Positions 37,910 to 51,000 of a DNA stretch of 64,000 nucleotides are shown piece after piece; the stretch's first letter is position 1, and each line of letters starts with the position of its first letter. The notes beneath the pieces were generated by a model. It was given only the letters and a program-made list of their open reading frames with translations. It searched no databases and was not told where the DNA came from. A program made the translations under genes and the position numbers. Origin of the DNA: Apteryx mantelli (taxonomy: Eukaryota; Chordata; Aves; Apterygiformes; Apterygidae); contig NC_090014.1 of NCBI RefSeq assembly GCF_036417845.1, positions 686,253 through 750,252 on the forward strand, given 5' to 3'.

Positions 37910-38721
37910 GGCCCCGAGCCCTGCTGCTGCTGGGGGGGATGGGATGGGAATCGGGATGGGATGCGATAGGGATGGGGATGGGGACGGGGATTGGATGGGA
38001 TGGGGACAGGCAGCCCCATGGATGTGCAACGCAGGGGGAGGATCTGCCCCACCAGATCCCAAAGGATCCCCCCCCCAGTGACCCTTGCTGTGTCCCAACG
38101 GATGCCCTCGGCCCCTTACTAGATCCCTGCAGATCCTCCCAGTGACCCACACTGAAGCCCCAATGGATATCTTAATTCCCATCACTGGATCCCAGTGGAT
38201 TCCCCCCAGTAATCCCTGCTAGGTGGCAGTGGATCCCTTCACCCCCCCCACAAGCCCCCAAAGGATCCCCTCATTTCCCACCCCACTAGATCCCAGTGGA
38301 TCCCCTCATCACCACCACCAGGTCCCAATGGATCCTCTCACCACCCCCACCCCCACTAGATCCCAGTGGATCACCCCAGCGCCCCCCCCCCAGCCAGGCT
38401 GCTCTGGCGACCCCTCCTCAGCTGGGAATGGTTTGCTCCAGCTCCCCCCCCCCGCGGCCCCAGTGGATCGTTCCGCAGGCCGCTCGCCACGCCCTCCTCC
38501 CTCTCGCGCGCCTGTGATTGGCTCCGATGGGATCGTGGGCGGGGCGAGAGCCCGGGGCCACCGCAGGCGGAGGCGGTGCCGCCCACCCCTCCTCGGCTCA
38601 GGGCCCCGCCCCGCCGGCGCTCGACGGACAGCGTCGCCAGCCAATGGCAGCGGGAGGGCGGGGCCGAGCCGCGCAGCGTCGCCGCCATTTTGTGAGGCTC
38701 GAGCGGCGGGCAGGGGCGCAG
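37910..38721. promoter_or_regulatory. RBM4: SPTBN2-RBM4 spacer: GATCCCAGTGGATCC repeat, then RBM4 promoter and non-coding exon
   Basis: From about 38050 to 38400 a loose repeat with ATCCCAGTGGATCCC occurs. From 38480 the sequence is a CpG promoter: ATTGG at 38517, CCAATGG at 38641, and CCGCCATTTTGTG near 38688 (YY1-like, inverted). A probable 5' non-coding exon of RBM4 ends at 38721, before GTGGGGGC. The 38730-39160 intron is a G-run sequence. Confidence 0.7.
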
Positions 38722-39177
38722 GTGGGGGCGGGGCTGCGGTGGCGCCGGTACCGGCGGGCTGGGGGCGGGGGGCCGGTTGCCCATGGGGTGGTCTGTTTGG
38801 GGGGGGGGGTTGTCCCGTAGGCCCGGGGGTGAGCGGGGGGGGGGGGGGGCTCTGGCGGCGCGGCCTGGCCGGCGGTTCGGTGGGGGCGGAGGGCAGGGCC
38901 CTGTTGGGGGTTTTGGGGAGGGGATCTGGGGGGGTGGAGGGGTTTGGGGGGGTCCATAGGGCCTATGGGGCAGGGAGCGCGGGGGGTTTGGGGTCAGTAC
39001 CCCAGTACAAGCGGTGCTGTGGGGGGGCCGGGCCCCCGCTCGTCGCAGGGCTGCGTTTTGGGAGCCGGGGGGTGGAGGGGGGGGCCGGGGGGTGGGGGGT
39101 TACGGCGGCACTGCCGCCCCCCCCCCCCCCACAAAGCACCCCCAACCCGCCCCCCTGCCGGCGCAGGCTTGACCAAG

Positions 39178-42100
39178 ATGGTGAAGCTGTTCATCGGGAA
39201 CCTGCCGCGGGAGGCGACGGAGCAGGAGATCCGCTCGCTCTTCGAGCAGTACGGCAAGGTGCTGGAGTGCGACATCATCAAGAACTACGGCTTCGTGCAC
39301 ATCGAGGACAAGACGGCGGCCGAAGACGCCATCCGCAACCTGCACCACCACAAGCTGCACGGCGTCTGCATCAACGTGGAGGCCAGCAAGAACAAGAGCA
39401 AGGCCTCCACCAAGCTGCACGTGGGCAACATCAGCCCCACCTGCACCAACCTGGAGCTGCGGGCCAAGTTCGAGGAGTACGGCCCCGTCATCGAGTGCGA
39501 CATCGTCAAGGACTATGCCTTTGTGCACATGGAGCGGGCGGAGGACGCGGTGGAGGCCATCCGCGGCCTGGACAACACTGAGTTCCAAGGTGAAACGTGA
39601 ACCGGGGCCGCTGCAGCCTTTGCCGGGAGTAGGTAGCGCCAGGCTGTGCCCCGAGGAAGCGGGTCAGGCGTAAATCCGCCGGGAGCAGGGCCGGGGCAGA
39701 GCACCTGCCTTCGGACGCAGCCTCATCTTTGAGCGGGTTCGCTTCGGGGCTGTGCCCCCAGGGTGCAAATTTGCCGGGGAGGCCAGGGAACGGGAGGAAT
39801 CCCGGTTTTCTATTCTAGGTAAACACTTCCAGTCCTTTTGGGCTTAGGCTGAGGCCTTTGAAGAGCTTTGGGAGCATCTTCGTCCCTGATCAGCTCCTTG
39901 GGAAGAGGCAGGGCTCCGGGCAGGATGCCGGCACTCCCGGCTGGGGAGCAGGGAAGGGGGAAGATCAAACCTTATTTCTGCGAGTGCTTAAAACCGCAGG
40001 CTGCTAAAGGGGAGCCCTTCCGCGAGCCGTTGAAGGCGGCCTGCCAGGCGGGCCGGGGGCCTGGCCTGCCTTTCCTCTGCGCTTGAATTAAGTGCAAATG
40101 TTTTTTTTCCCCGTATTGCAGCTCTGCTTGTGCCCCGCAGCACCGATGTGGCGCACCCGTTTCTTTCACAAGCCAAGACGAGCAGGTTAGGTCCTAACCG
40201 TGGTGGCTGTTTTCCTTTCCATAAGGAAGGTGCTAGGAGACTGGGCGCTCTTCCTCCTCCTCCTTCTCCCTTTCCATCTCTTGATGCACATTTCCAGGCC
40301 TTCGCCTGACTCTTGACGACCTGAGACGGGCGACGGGACAAGCAGCGCGTTACGGGCTGAGGGATCCCGCGGCTTTGCCGCATGTTGCCTTCCCTGTGCC
40401 AACGCTCTGCTGTTAGCACAGATTTCCTTAGCCAGCGATCTCTTCTCCTTAGCCAGTGTCTGGGTCTCTTCTGTAGCCGACAAGCTAATTCAGCAGCTCG
40501 GTAGAGCGTCCGGATTTCTACACGTAGCAAGAATTGGCTTCTTTATCAGTTGAGCTTTGGCCCCAAGCAGACAGTCGCACCCTGCTCGGCTGCAGCGGTG
40601 AAAAGCCGCCTTCTTCCCAGTGCAGCGAGGTCGGGCACCGTCGCAGGACGTGGGTGCGGGGTGGCCTTCCCCTCCGGAGGGGGTTTGTCCCCTCCGCCTC
40701 GCAAACACCGGCCTCATCTGGGTTAGCGGGCGAGACGTCAGGTTGGCGCGGGACCCGTGGAGCAGGCGGGACCCGCTGGCGCCCGGGTTCTCCCTTTGGA
40801 AGGGCTCTTTTCCCAGCAGCTCTCTTCTCTTCTCGTGCCACGCTCAAGGCGCCTTCGGCAGGCGGATTCCTGCCCGAGCCTGGCCTGCTCTGGGGCAGTT
40901 GTCAGACATGGCGTGTTCCTCCGAGCGGCAGCGCGCTGGCAGTGTTTCTGCTGTGCCGAGCATGGTGCAAGGACCGGAACGAAGTTTGCAGCCAGCGAAG
41001 CCGCGGAGGCCATTCAGAGCGTAGGGAAAGGGCTCGCTAGTGAGCTGGCTAATAAGCTAGTAGACTGGGCTGAGTGCTCCCGCAGCGTGGCTGAAATGCC
41101 AGAGCGGGACTCCGCGCTCCCTTTACGCCCTGTGAAGAGCGGACTGTCGCCACGCAGCTTTGGCTGGAGGACAGGACAGTCGGGGGCTCACGCGGTGACT
41201 CCGACCCGGCGCCGAGCCCGCTCCGAGCAGCCGGCCCAGGGCCGCAGGCCGGCAGAGCCCGTCCCAGGGCTGCCGGCACGGGGAGCGCGCAGGTCTTGCG
41301 GGCGGTTGCACCCTGCGCCGCAGCCCCGTCCCCGCCGCCGTGCTTCCTGGTAAGTGGGTTTGCTCTTTGCCGGAACGCGGCTCCGCCTCGAGCCGGGAGC
41401 GGTCTGCTCGCGCGTTCCTCCCGCGCCAGCGCCGGCTTCCTTTCCCAGCGGTAATTTCTAGCGTTGCAGAAAGCGAGGAGCTCTCAGTGTGGATTTCAGC
41501 CGGCTGCTGGGGGGAAATGCAGTCGGCTCTGTCCTCATGTTTGAATTATTGTGCTCTGTTTTTATAACGAATGTTTTGGTGTGGCCTCAGTTAATTATAG
41601 CAACCCTTCTTGCGTCTGTTTCTTAAAGGCAAGCGGATGCGCGTGCAGTTGTCCACGAGTCGGCTCAGGACCGCGCCCGGGATGGGAGACAAGAGCGGCT
41701 GCTACCGGTGCGGGAAGGAAGGGCACTGGTCTAAAGAGTGTCCGGTAGATCGCCCGGGGCAAGTGGCTGACTTTACCGAGGCCTATAATGAGCAGTACGG
41801 AGCGGTGCGCACTCCCTACCCCGCGGGCTATGGGGAGACCATGTATTACGATGACGGGTATGGCGGAATGGTCGACTACTACAAGCGCTACCGCGTGAGG
41901 TCCTATGCGACGGCCTCTGCATACGACGCCTATGCAGAGCAGACCATGGCCCAGTACTCGCAGTACGCGCAGTACTCCCAAGTGCAGTCCACGGCCATGG
42001 CCGCCACCACAGCCATGGCCAGTCGCATCCCCACCACCCTAGACCCGTACGATAGAGCTCTGCTGCCGACCCCGGGAGCGGCAGCCGCCGTGGCCGCCGC

Positions 42101-42320
42101 CGCCACCGCGGCCGCGGCGGCCGCCTCCTCCACCTATTACACCCGGGATAGAAGCCCCCTGCGCCGCACGGCAGCCGCGGCCACCACCGTCGGAGAGGCG
42201 TACACTTACGATCGTAGTCAGCTGTCGCCGGTCTCGTCGGTCGCTCGGGCCTCCCTCTACGACATGCAGCGGTTCGGGCGCGACGCATACGCGGACAGGG
42301 CGCGGTACTCTGCCTTTTGA
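39178..42320 (+). CDS. RBM4: RNA-binding motif protein 4 (RBM4 family), 2 coding exons, 367 aa
   Basis: Splicing and translation regulator related to fly Lark. Coding exons are 39178-39589 and 41629-42320, sharing a codon across the intron (CAAG then GCAAGCGG). Domains: RRM1 starting [18 protein letters not shown] (residues 2-72), RRM2 with [10 protein letters not shown] (about 78-148), a CCHC zinc knuckle [14 protein letters not shown], then a Tyr/Ala-rich tail with a long Ala run and the end [10 protein letters not shown]. The length is close to human RBM4 (364) and RBM4B (359). The ATG follows an acceptor GCGCAG by eleven bases. The 2-kb intron (39590-41628) has lower GC and no minisatellite; I see no feature in it. 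The gene occupies the position and strand of RBM4B relative to SPTBN2, so the paralogue label is uncertain. Confidence 0.95.
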
Positions 42321-43850
42321 GTCGGAGGTGAGAGCGTGCTCAGGTGCAGTTCGCGGGCGCTTGTCCGTTTTCCTGGGGCCGGTGCGTTGCAACAGGCTCT
42401 GTGCGCGGGGCTGTGTGGGGCTCCGTGGCGATGAGCGCCGGGAGCAAGCGCCCTACGCGCGCTAAGCCCGGATACGCTGGTCGAGCATCTAAGCTGTGAC
42501 TCCTGCTCGGAGCCGAGACGAAGGTAAAGGCCCCGACCTAGGACGGGCCCCTTCCGAGGCCGGGAGCAGGTGTTAACCGCAGACGCCGGGCGCTGAGTTC
42601 ACGAACACCGGGGAGTTTCCACGCTCTCCGCCGGGCGAGCGGGTGCCTCGCTCACGCGGCGGCGGCGCTCCTTGCTTTCAGGAAGCCGGGCGGACTCCTG
42701 GGGGGGCACGCGCCCTCCGCGCGCGGGAGCCCGGGGCACGGCCCGCGCTCTTGCAGGGTGGACGCTCGTCTCCAGGCCTCTGAACCGACTGTGCTTTTCT
42801 CTTTCAGGTAAGATTATTTGCGGCTGGACGTCGGGTTCCTGTTGCACGTGAAATCCGTATCACGCGTGTCAAACTGTGCCGGGCTTCAAAGCAAACCTAT
42901 TGCAGCTAATGAATTTGTTCCTAATGGACACTTCAGCTTCTTCATAGTCTAGCGAGGAGTAACTTAACTTCCCCCCTTTTTTATTTTTTTATATTTTTTC
43001 AGGAATTGCTTTGAATTAGTTTTGTGGCCTGTGTTTCTCTGGCAGCAGCCCTTCCCTCACCCGACTGCCCTTCTTCCTTGCTGCTTCCTAGCCCCAGGCC
43101 GCCCCTAGCTGGTCTAGGCTCAGGTTTTGCGCTAGCGTAGCCACAGTACGAGCTTCGCTTCTCTGCTTCCCCTTTGGAGTCGCGCTTGGAGCTGCTCTCT
43201 TCCTCCGCAGTTTGCTCTGTAGCTTCCCCTTCTTTTATTTTATTTTTTTTAAAGAACGTGTTTATTTTTTAAAGGGTGAATAATCAGTCTTAACTTTTTA
43301 ATACTAAATAATGTAGCTTACTTGATACCGCTAAGCACTGCTCCCTTGCGCCCAGCCTGCGTCGCACCATCCGCGCGGAAAAGATGACATTATGTTCGGA
43401 ACGTAACCTGTGATTCTCCTCTCTGAAGCTGAGCGTCGCTTGAGCGCTCTTTCCAGTAAAATAAACTCTCCAACAGCTACGAATTGGTGTCTGTGTGGGT
43501 GACGGGGGGGTGTTTTCACGCTTCGCGCCCCAATTCCCGTTAAAATGAGCCGCTTCTCCGTCCAGGGAGGGGAAGCCCGTGGCTGGGGGCTGTGGAGGGG
43601 ATGAGGTGCTTTTGGCCTACGCCGGCCGTGCGGGCCCTGAGCGGGCAGCCCTGTATCCCCACCGCTCCCAAAACACTCAGCTGCTCCAAATAAAGCCTGG
43701 GGAGGGAGCCCAGGGGCGTCTCGGCAAGCGAAAGGCTGCGGCGGAAGCAGGGTGCAGGCAGACGTCAGAGCCGCCACGGCTTTTCCCAGCGCCACGTGAG
43801 GCCCCTTGGCCGGAGCCTCGGGGGGGGGATCGGATGCTCGCGCCAATAAA
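42321..43850 (+). other. RBM4: RBM4 3' UTR with a likely 3' UTR intron and three polyadenylation signals
   Basis: Five bases after the stop codon a GTGAGAG donor occurs, and a CTTTTCTCTTTCAG acceptor ends near 42807, so a 3' UTR intron is likely. The following AT-rich sequence has AATAAA at 43460-43465, 43689-43694 and 43845-43850, allowing three transcript ends. No reading frame of note. Confidence 0.65.
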
Positions 43851-46800
43851 CTGCAAGGATCAGCGGGAGCGAGACCTGTGCAGGGCTGCGCAGGCCCCCT
43901 CTGCGCTCGCAGGGTGGCTTTGGGGGATGCAGCGCTCGCAGCAAGCCGGGCTGCGTCCCCTCCGCTGCGGGGCTGCGTGTCCACACGCTGCCCCGGCTTC
44001 GTTAACCCCCTCGCTCAACAGCCGCCCCAGCTTTGTTAACCTCCCCCCCGCTCAACCTCCCCACATGCACGCATGTTTTCTCCTCCTCCTCCCCCATAAG
44101 CGTCTTACTCACCGCATGGCTCCTCAGTAGAACCGCTCCAAGGCTCCCAAGGCTCCCGGGGACGGGAGCTGCCGGTGCATCGGGATGGGACTGCCGTGCT
44201 CCCACCACCACCACCATCCTCGCTACCCCCACAAAACCCCGCTGGCACAGCTCATTTCGTCACCTAGGGCCACCCTCGTTGGGTTTGATGAGCAATTGGT
44301 GACACCTGTGGCAAAAGCATCCCAAAACCTTAAATAATATAAATCACCTGGCATCAGTCGCAGTTCAGCAGCCCCAAGAAGCAGGTCCAGGCTCACTGGG
44401 TTTCCACAGCTGCTGTTCTGGCTTGATCTGACGATGCCGGTTGCCTACGAGCTCTTAAATCGCTTCCCTTTTAGTGCTTCACTGGCTACAAAGACGGTTT
44501 CTCATTTCTAGTGTTTTGAAGCAAACCGTGATCTTTGGTGTAGCCTCTCTCAGCAGATAACTACCTCTTTTTGCCAGTATCTCAACTATTTTTTTGTATT
44601 TCTTAGGCTATGGCTGTGGCCAGCAGGGCCTCAGCATTTCTTGTGCTTTATCTTAAAATATTTCCTTTGGCGACAGCTTGGTCTCTGGGCGCTTCTCGTC
44701 CTTGCTCGGTCGAGAGGATACGTCTCTTCCAAGTTTGGAAAACGAGGGGAAGGAACAGGCTCTCTCCCCTTCCCCGGTCCTGCCAGGTGCTGAGCTCGTT
44801 ACACCACGCTAGTTAATGATTCTCCAGCTGTGGCGATACAGCAGGCGCACAGCGCTGCAGGTCCGACTCCCCGCTCCAAACAGGGCCGCGAATCCAGGTT
44901 GTTCCGAGTCGTCTCACAACCCTCTAGGTGGCATCTCTGCATTTTTAATCTAATAACTCTTTGCCAGAACAGATTCCTCCAAAAAAAAAAAAGACACTAA
45001 CAGTCCTCGCAGTTACTGCCGTAACCCCGCTGCGAGTTTGGCACTAGCAAACTAGCGACGTCCGGGAGGCGGACGTCGAACAAGAGCAGCCAACGCATAA
45101 GCGCTCGGATCGCTTCAGGACGCCCCTGAAATAGCGGGAGACGTTTCTTTCCTGGAGGACAGGCCGGGGACTGAGCGACTCACCGAGAGACCTCCACGCG
45201 CGCGAAGCGTCCCATCGCGGCTCCCGCCGGAAGAAACATGAACTGCCGCCGCCGGGATTTCCGCGAGGGGCCCGGCAGCCCTGGCTGAAGGCAGAGCTGC
45301 TCCCACAGCGTATCCGGCTCCCCTCACCGTCAGCTCAGGCGAACGGGAGACGAAGGGAGAGGGCGCCCCGCGTCAGGAACGGCGCCGGGTCTTGCCCGGA
45401 GCAGGACACGAACGTGGCCACGTGGCAGCTGGACAGGGCTATTTAACAGATCCGCGTTTACCGTAAACCTAGAGGCCTCCAAGGAGAAAACAGCCCAAAC
45501 ACTACAAAATCCTTTTCTTTAAAAGGAAACGAGCTACTGAATTCCCCAGCTCAAAGAGCAGATAACACAGCGGGCAAAACATTTTAGAAACTTTAATAAT
45601 CGTTCCAGTAGTGAAAAAACACAAGTCGGCCTAAGAGATACAAGTCAGCCATGCATTACTAGTTAAATGTACAGAAGGATCATTAATGTTTATCCAGTTA
45701 CTACTATGCTGATTAAGTTTCATTTAGTGAGCTACTTAGATTAAAAAAAAAAAGAAAATCTTGGCCTGATAGAAAAGCAATTGAATGCCATATTTGAACA
45801 AAAGCGTTCTTGGATTCGAAACAAAGGAACACACAGTAATCTTTATCTTGTGGTTCGTTATACATTCAGCTTTTCTTCTCCAAACCAGTTGCTGTAACAG
45901 AGAAGCTGTACTGGGAATAGGTTATCTGAGATGCATCGTTAATAGAGCATTTGAGATACCACCTAACGAGCCTGACAAGCCGCGAGCAGCAAGCACAGCT
46001 CCAGGAGGACGTTCGGGCCTGGGCTGGTAATCATTACACCGCTCCTGCGCTTACCGCAGCAGCGCTCCGGGAAACAGGGCTGCTTACTCCGAGTCCGATC
46101 TTTTCTTCGGCGGAAACCGTTTCGGTGCTTCTAACCGTTCGCTTGTCCGCGCTCATCCTGCACGAGCGGCGCAGCAGCGGGTCTACTGCAAACAAGCTGG
46201 TTAACGAGCCAAACGGCTATAGAACGGTTTACACCAACAGCTAACGACGACAGAGCGCGAGACGAGGGTGGCGTGCGCTCGGCTGACCAGGAAGCCAGGG
46301 GATCCGCGTGACTCGACCGTACAAAAATAGGTATTTCTAGAGAAAGGTGAGGTAGCTCCTGCGCCCGTCACTTAGGAACAGAACCCGTCCGACGCAGCAG
46401 CCGCGGCCCGGGCAGGGCACGAGGGGCCGCGTTGGGCCGCAAGGGGCTGAAGCGGATCCGGACACGGACCGCGCGGGGAGGAGAGAGGCAGCACCCTTAG
46501 CTCCGCGCACACAGCGTCCCAGCGCCGGGACCGCCCCGAAACGCCGGCCGGGCGAAAGCAGCTCTTACACCACCCACGAGCGGCGCAGCACAGCACAGCA
46601 TGCGCCTGCCAGGCCCGTCCCCGCGGCCAGCGGGGCTCCCCCTGCGCCCGGCTCCCTCCCTCCCGCTGCGCCGAGCCCCCCGCTCCTCTGCTTCTGCGCC
46701 ACCGAGCCTTTCCCTCCGGACAAGCTCCTTGCAGAGATTCGTCTCCCCCCGCCGCCAGCGTCACGCTCTGCACTGGTCTAATTTAGGCCGTCAGCGATTC

Positions 46801-47175
46801 GGGGCAAGACTAGGAACTCCGACGCGCCAGGGTAGAGACCAAACGGCTGCGGGAGCTGCCCGCTCCGCCGCGGGCATGCAGCGAGAGGGAAGGGGGGCGA
46901 GGGGGCTGCTGCTCCGCTCCCTTCCGACCGACAGCAAGACAAGACCGCGCGTCCCAGCTCCCCTTCCCCCCGCCGCGTCACCATCCGAGAGGCGGCTGCG
47001 TGGATGCGCACAGATCGTCTTTCCCTTTGGTTCGCCTCTAGCGTGAGGGCGAAGGTGCTAAGAGAACACGGGACAGTATCCCTGAAACTGCTAAGAGAAC
47101 GTGGGGGTATCCCTGAAACCGGTAGGCTGGGGGGGAAACAAAACAAAAAACACCGGACAACCGTTTCTAAACTGT
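43851..47175. other. AT-richer spacer between RBM4 and RBM14
   Basis: Mostly unique sequence with moderate GC and no recognised gene. TTTAAT at 45592-45597 reads ATTAAA on the minus strand and could serve a long RBM14 3' UTR. 46370-47100 is GC-richer again. I found no coding exon with splice support, no tRNA and no transposon. Confidence 0.55.
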
Positions 47176-47189
47176 AAATAGCCCAGCAT

Positions 47190-47195
47190 TTTATT
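47190..47195 (-). terminator. RBM14: Polyadenylation signal AATAAA of RBM14
   Basis: Read on the minus strand this is AATAAA, about 820 bases beyond the RBM14 stop codon. The 3' UTR from 48010 leftwards contains a polypurine A/G stretch (47636-47690 on +) but nothing else recognised. Confidence 0.65.
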
Positions 47196-48010
47196 TACAG
47201 TCATACAAAATCTCACTCGTTTCCGAGGCATCAATTCTAACATCACGCCTAGAGCAAACTTAACACTGGTGTAAAAAGAAAAAGGGACTCTCACGTTATA
47301 TAAAAGAGCAGTTGCTCTTCCGTTCAGTGACAGCAATCGCTCGCGTTATAAAAACAGTACTGAGCAATCATCGCGGTGACAGTCGCGTTTACCAGGGATC
47401 CTGCCACGGAGCAGTTCTGCCTTGCTGACAGAGCCCGAAGACAAAGCGAGAGGAGTCGCGAGCGGAAAACGGTTCCACGGATGCTACGGCATTCTGAGCG
47501 CTACGGAAGCGGGAAGGAACCCAGAGGCAGGGGCTTCGCCTTTGGGAAGCGAACTGCGCAGCCAGCTTCAGTGCTCCTGGGGTCGGAGCACTGAAGTTTT
47601 TGAAACCGTGAATTCGGATCATTCTAAAAACTCAACAAAAAAAAAAAAAGAAAAAAAGGAAAAAGGAAAACAGAACGAGGCAGCTAAAAATAACCGGCCC
47701 CTGCCCCACGCGGAAGAAAGGCCAGGAGAACGCTAATTGCGCTGGACGCAACAGCGAGTCCCCGGGACTCCTCGCACTCTCGCCTAGAATGAACGTTGAG
47801 ATCTTTAGCCAAATGACACGGAGGAACGAGAGCCAAACGAACGGCTGCGTTGACACCTGAGATAGCACGGGAAGGGGAGCAACGTGTGATTCAGAGAACC
47901 GAAAGAGAAAGCGAGCCTAAGAAAGACGCAATTGGCTTTATGCTAAGAAAGTATGTCCCAACTGGGAATGTTTAACCATTGCCCGCACCTGGGAAAGAGT
48001 CGACCCCCCG

Positions 48011-51000
48011 CTACAGGCGGCGCTGGTAACTAGAATGCATCCGCGCCGTATGCATATAATCGCCATAGCCGCCCGAGTAGCGGGCGTAATCGGAATGTGC
48101 TTCTGGAAGACGGCGATAATCCATCGGGGACTTTGTCGGCGAACGACGGTACGCGAGCGGCGAGTCTGCTAAACGACGGTAATCTGAGAGGTCAGATAAA
48201 CGGCGATCAGAATTGTACCTGGTCGAGAAAAGAGACATTTCATGAATAAAACGAAGGGGTTAGGAGAACAGCCTCACGCCCCGGCCGGGGAAGGCGCGTA
48301 CACCGGGGAGATCCCTCGGAAGGCGAGATCAGCGTCCTGCCATCCGGGCAGGAGGGCGCCCAGAATCCTGAAACGGGCGGCGGGGAGACAGCTCATCAGC
48401 GCCCGTCTCGCCGCAGCAGCGCGCGGCTTGATCGTGTCTGCTCAGAGCAGCTCAAGCCGTTGCCTGGTCTCAGGCAGGCGAGTTCTGCTGTTTTTAAGCC
48501 TCCCTCGGTGGCCGCAGGAAGCGCTCGTTGCGTGAACAAAGCCAATTTCCCCCCAATTCTTGGACAACCAAGCAGCGTGCGGGAAAGCAAGCTCCCAGCA
48601 GGCCTGCGGTTTTCCGGGAACGCCACAGCCCGTTTACGGGGCGAGGGGAGAACGGGGCTGTCGGAGCGCGGGGATCAGGATTCTGGGCACTGCGTCGCTA
48701 GGCCTCCGCGTCACATCCAGCGCGGGGCGGCAGCAGCGGTCGCGCCCGGCCCCCCCGCGAGCGCACGCCTACGGCTCTGCCCCGCCACCAGCACCGCTGA
48801 CCGTTGCGTCCTTCGTCATCTCAGCGGAAACGCCAACATCAAAAGAGACGCAGCAGCCGAACCCCCCCCTTCCCTCCCGGAACGCGGGGCCAAGGGAACG
48901 TTTCCAGCCCCCCCCGGACAGCCCGCCCCAAGCCTCTCGCGCACGGCTGTCAGAAGGAAGCCCCGCACGCATCCAGCGCAACCTGCGGATCTGGGAAAAA
49001 AAAAGGGGGGGGGTGATCCCAGCCCCGCGCTCGCTCCTTCCCCCAGACGGACACACCGTCGTGCTTTCGCACGGAAGCGGAGGGCTGGGGGTTACGCGAG
49101 GGTCTGCGGCCGACGGGAGCGGCAGGCCACTCTGTCAACTCACTGGCGTATTACGTGAGTAACGCCCGCACTCCCCCCCGCAGCGCTCCAGAGCGACACG
49201 AGTTTAGTGTGTTAGCAGGACACGTTCCACTCTGCTGCGAACCGGAACCGAGTTTATATCAAGGTGGAGACTTGCACCGCGTCCGGAGCCTCGAGTCCCC
49301 TCGACAGCGCGTCGGGATCCTCGGCTAAGAGGCGCTACGTGCACGTTACCATCCCTGGCCTAGTTCCATACCTTTTAGCCAGAGCAGTAGATTTTTTGTA
49401 AGGATCGTCATAGCCAGCGCTCCGGGGCGGGGAGAGGCGGGTGCGCTCGTACGGCGGGGCGACAGCGGCGGCGGCAGTCTGAGAGATTCCCAAATAGGAG
49501 GCCGCCTGTTGCCCCAGCTGGCTTGGCCCGTCGTACGCGGTGCCCGGCTGAGCTCGGTAGGCGGCTGCCAAGGAAGCGGAGGAGGGCTGCTGCGCTGCGT
49601 ACGACGCTGCCATCGAGTTCGAGGCCTGCGCTCTGTAGGCCGCGGCGAGCGGGGCGGAGGCCTGCGCTTTGTAGGAGGCCGCCGCAGCCTGGTTGTTGTA
49701 GGAGGCGGCCAGCGAGGAGGCGGCCTGGGCGCCGTAGGTGGCGGAGAGGGCAGCCGCAGACTGGGTGCCGTAAGAGCCAGGCAGATTGGCCGCGGGCTGG
49801 GCGCCGTAGGAGGCCGAGTGGCCGGCTGCGGGCTGGGCACCGTAGGAGGCCGAGAGCGCGGCCGCGGGCTGGGCACCGTAGGAGGCCGAGTGGCCGGCCA
49901 TGGGCTGGCCGCCGTAGGAGGCCGCGTGGCCCGCCACGGCCTGGGCTCCGTAGGAGGCGGCATGCGCGGCCACGGGCTGGGCTCCGTAGGAGGCCGAGAG
50001 CGCGGCTCCGGGCTGGGCTCCGTAGGAGGCCGCGTGGCCTTCTACGGGCTGGGCGCCGTAGGAGGCCGCGTGGCCCGCTGTGGCCTGGGCGCCGTAGGAG
50101 GCCACGTGCGTGGCCACGGACTGGGCGCCGTAGGAGGCCGCAGGGCCTGCGGCAGGCTGGGCTCCGTAAGCAGCGGCGTGCGCGGCCGAGGCCTGGGCTC
50201 CGTAGGAGGCCGAGTAGCCGGTGGCGGCCTGGGCGCCGTAGGAGGAGGCCAGGGCTGCGGACTGGACTCCATAGCCGGAGAGCTGGGAAGCCGCCGGCTG
50301 GGCGTTGTAGGAGGCCGCGGCCTGGGCGCCGTAGGAGGCGAGCGAGTTGGCCGCGGGCTGCGCGCCGGACGCTCCCAGGGAGACGGACGACTGGGCTCGG
50401 TAGGCGTTCCCCAGCGAGGCGGAGGGCTGGGCGCGGTAGGAGGCCGCCTGGCCGGTGGTCGGCTGCGGGCGGTAAGCCATGCCGAGGGAGGCCGAGGGCT
50501 GCGCGCGGTAGGCGGCTCCCAGGGAGGCGGAGGGCTGCGCGCGGTAGGCGGCTGGCTGCGCCGTCATGGGGAGCGTCACCGTCGAGTAGGCGGCCCGCGA
50601 GGGCGATCGCCGGAGCGGGCTCCTGTCCCTCCCGAAGTAGGAGGGGGAGGCGGGCCTCGCCTGGGCGTCGAAGGAGTCGTATTTGTTGGCGCTGTTGCCG
50701 CCGAAGCGCTGCTGGTAATCGTACAGCGAGGAGGTGGCGTATCCCGCGGCGGCCGAGGGGAAGGTCGAGTCCGCAGCCCTCCGCTGGTCAAAACCGTCTA
50801 TCTTGGGCTGGAATTTCTCCCTATACTCCAGACCTATCCTCTTGTTCTTGTCAACAATGATGCCTGCCTGGATAGTCTGGGCTGCTCCCTTTTTCTGAAC
50901 GTTAGTAGAGAGTTCCACATTGACTCTTCTTCCTTTCACTTCCTTTCCATTAAGATTTTCGATGGCAACTTTTGCATCTGCTTCGTTCTCCATGTGAACA

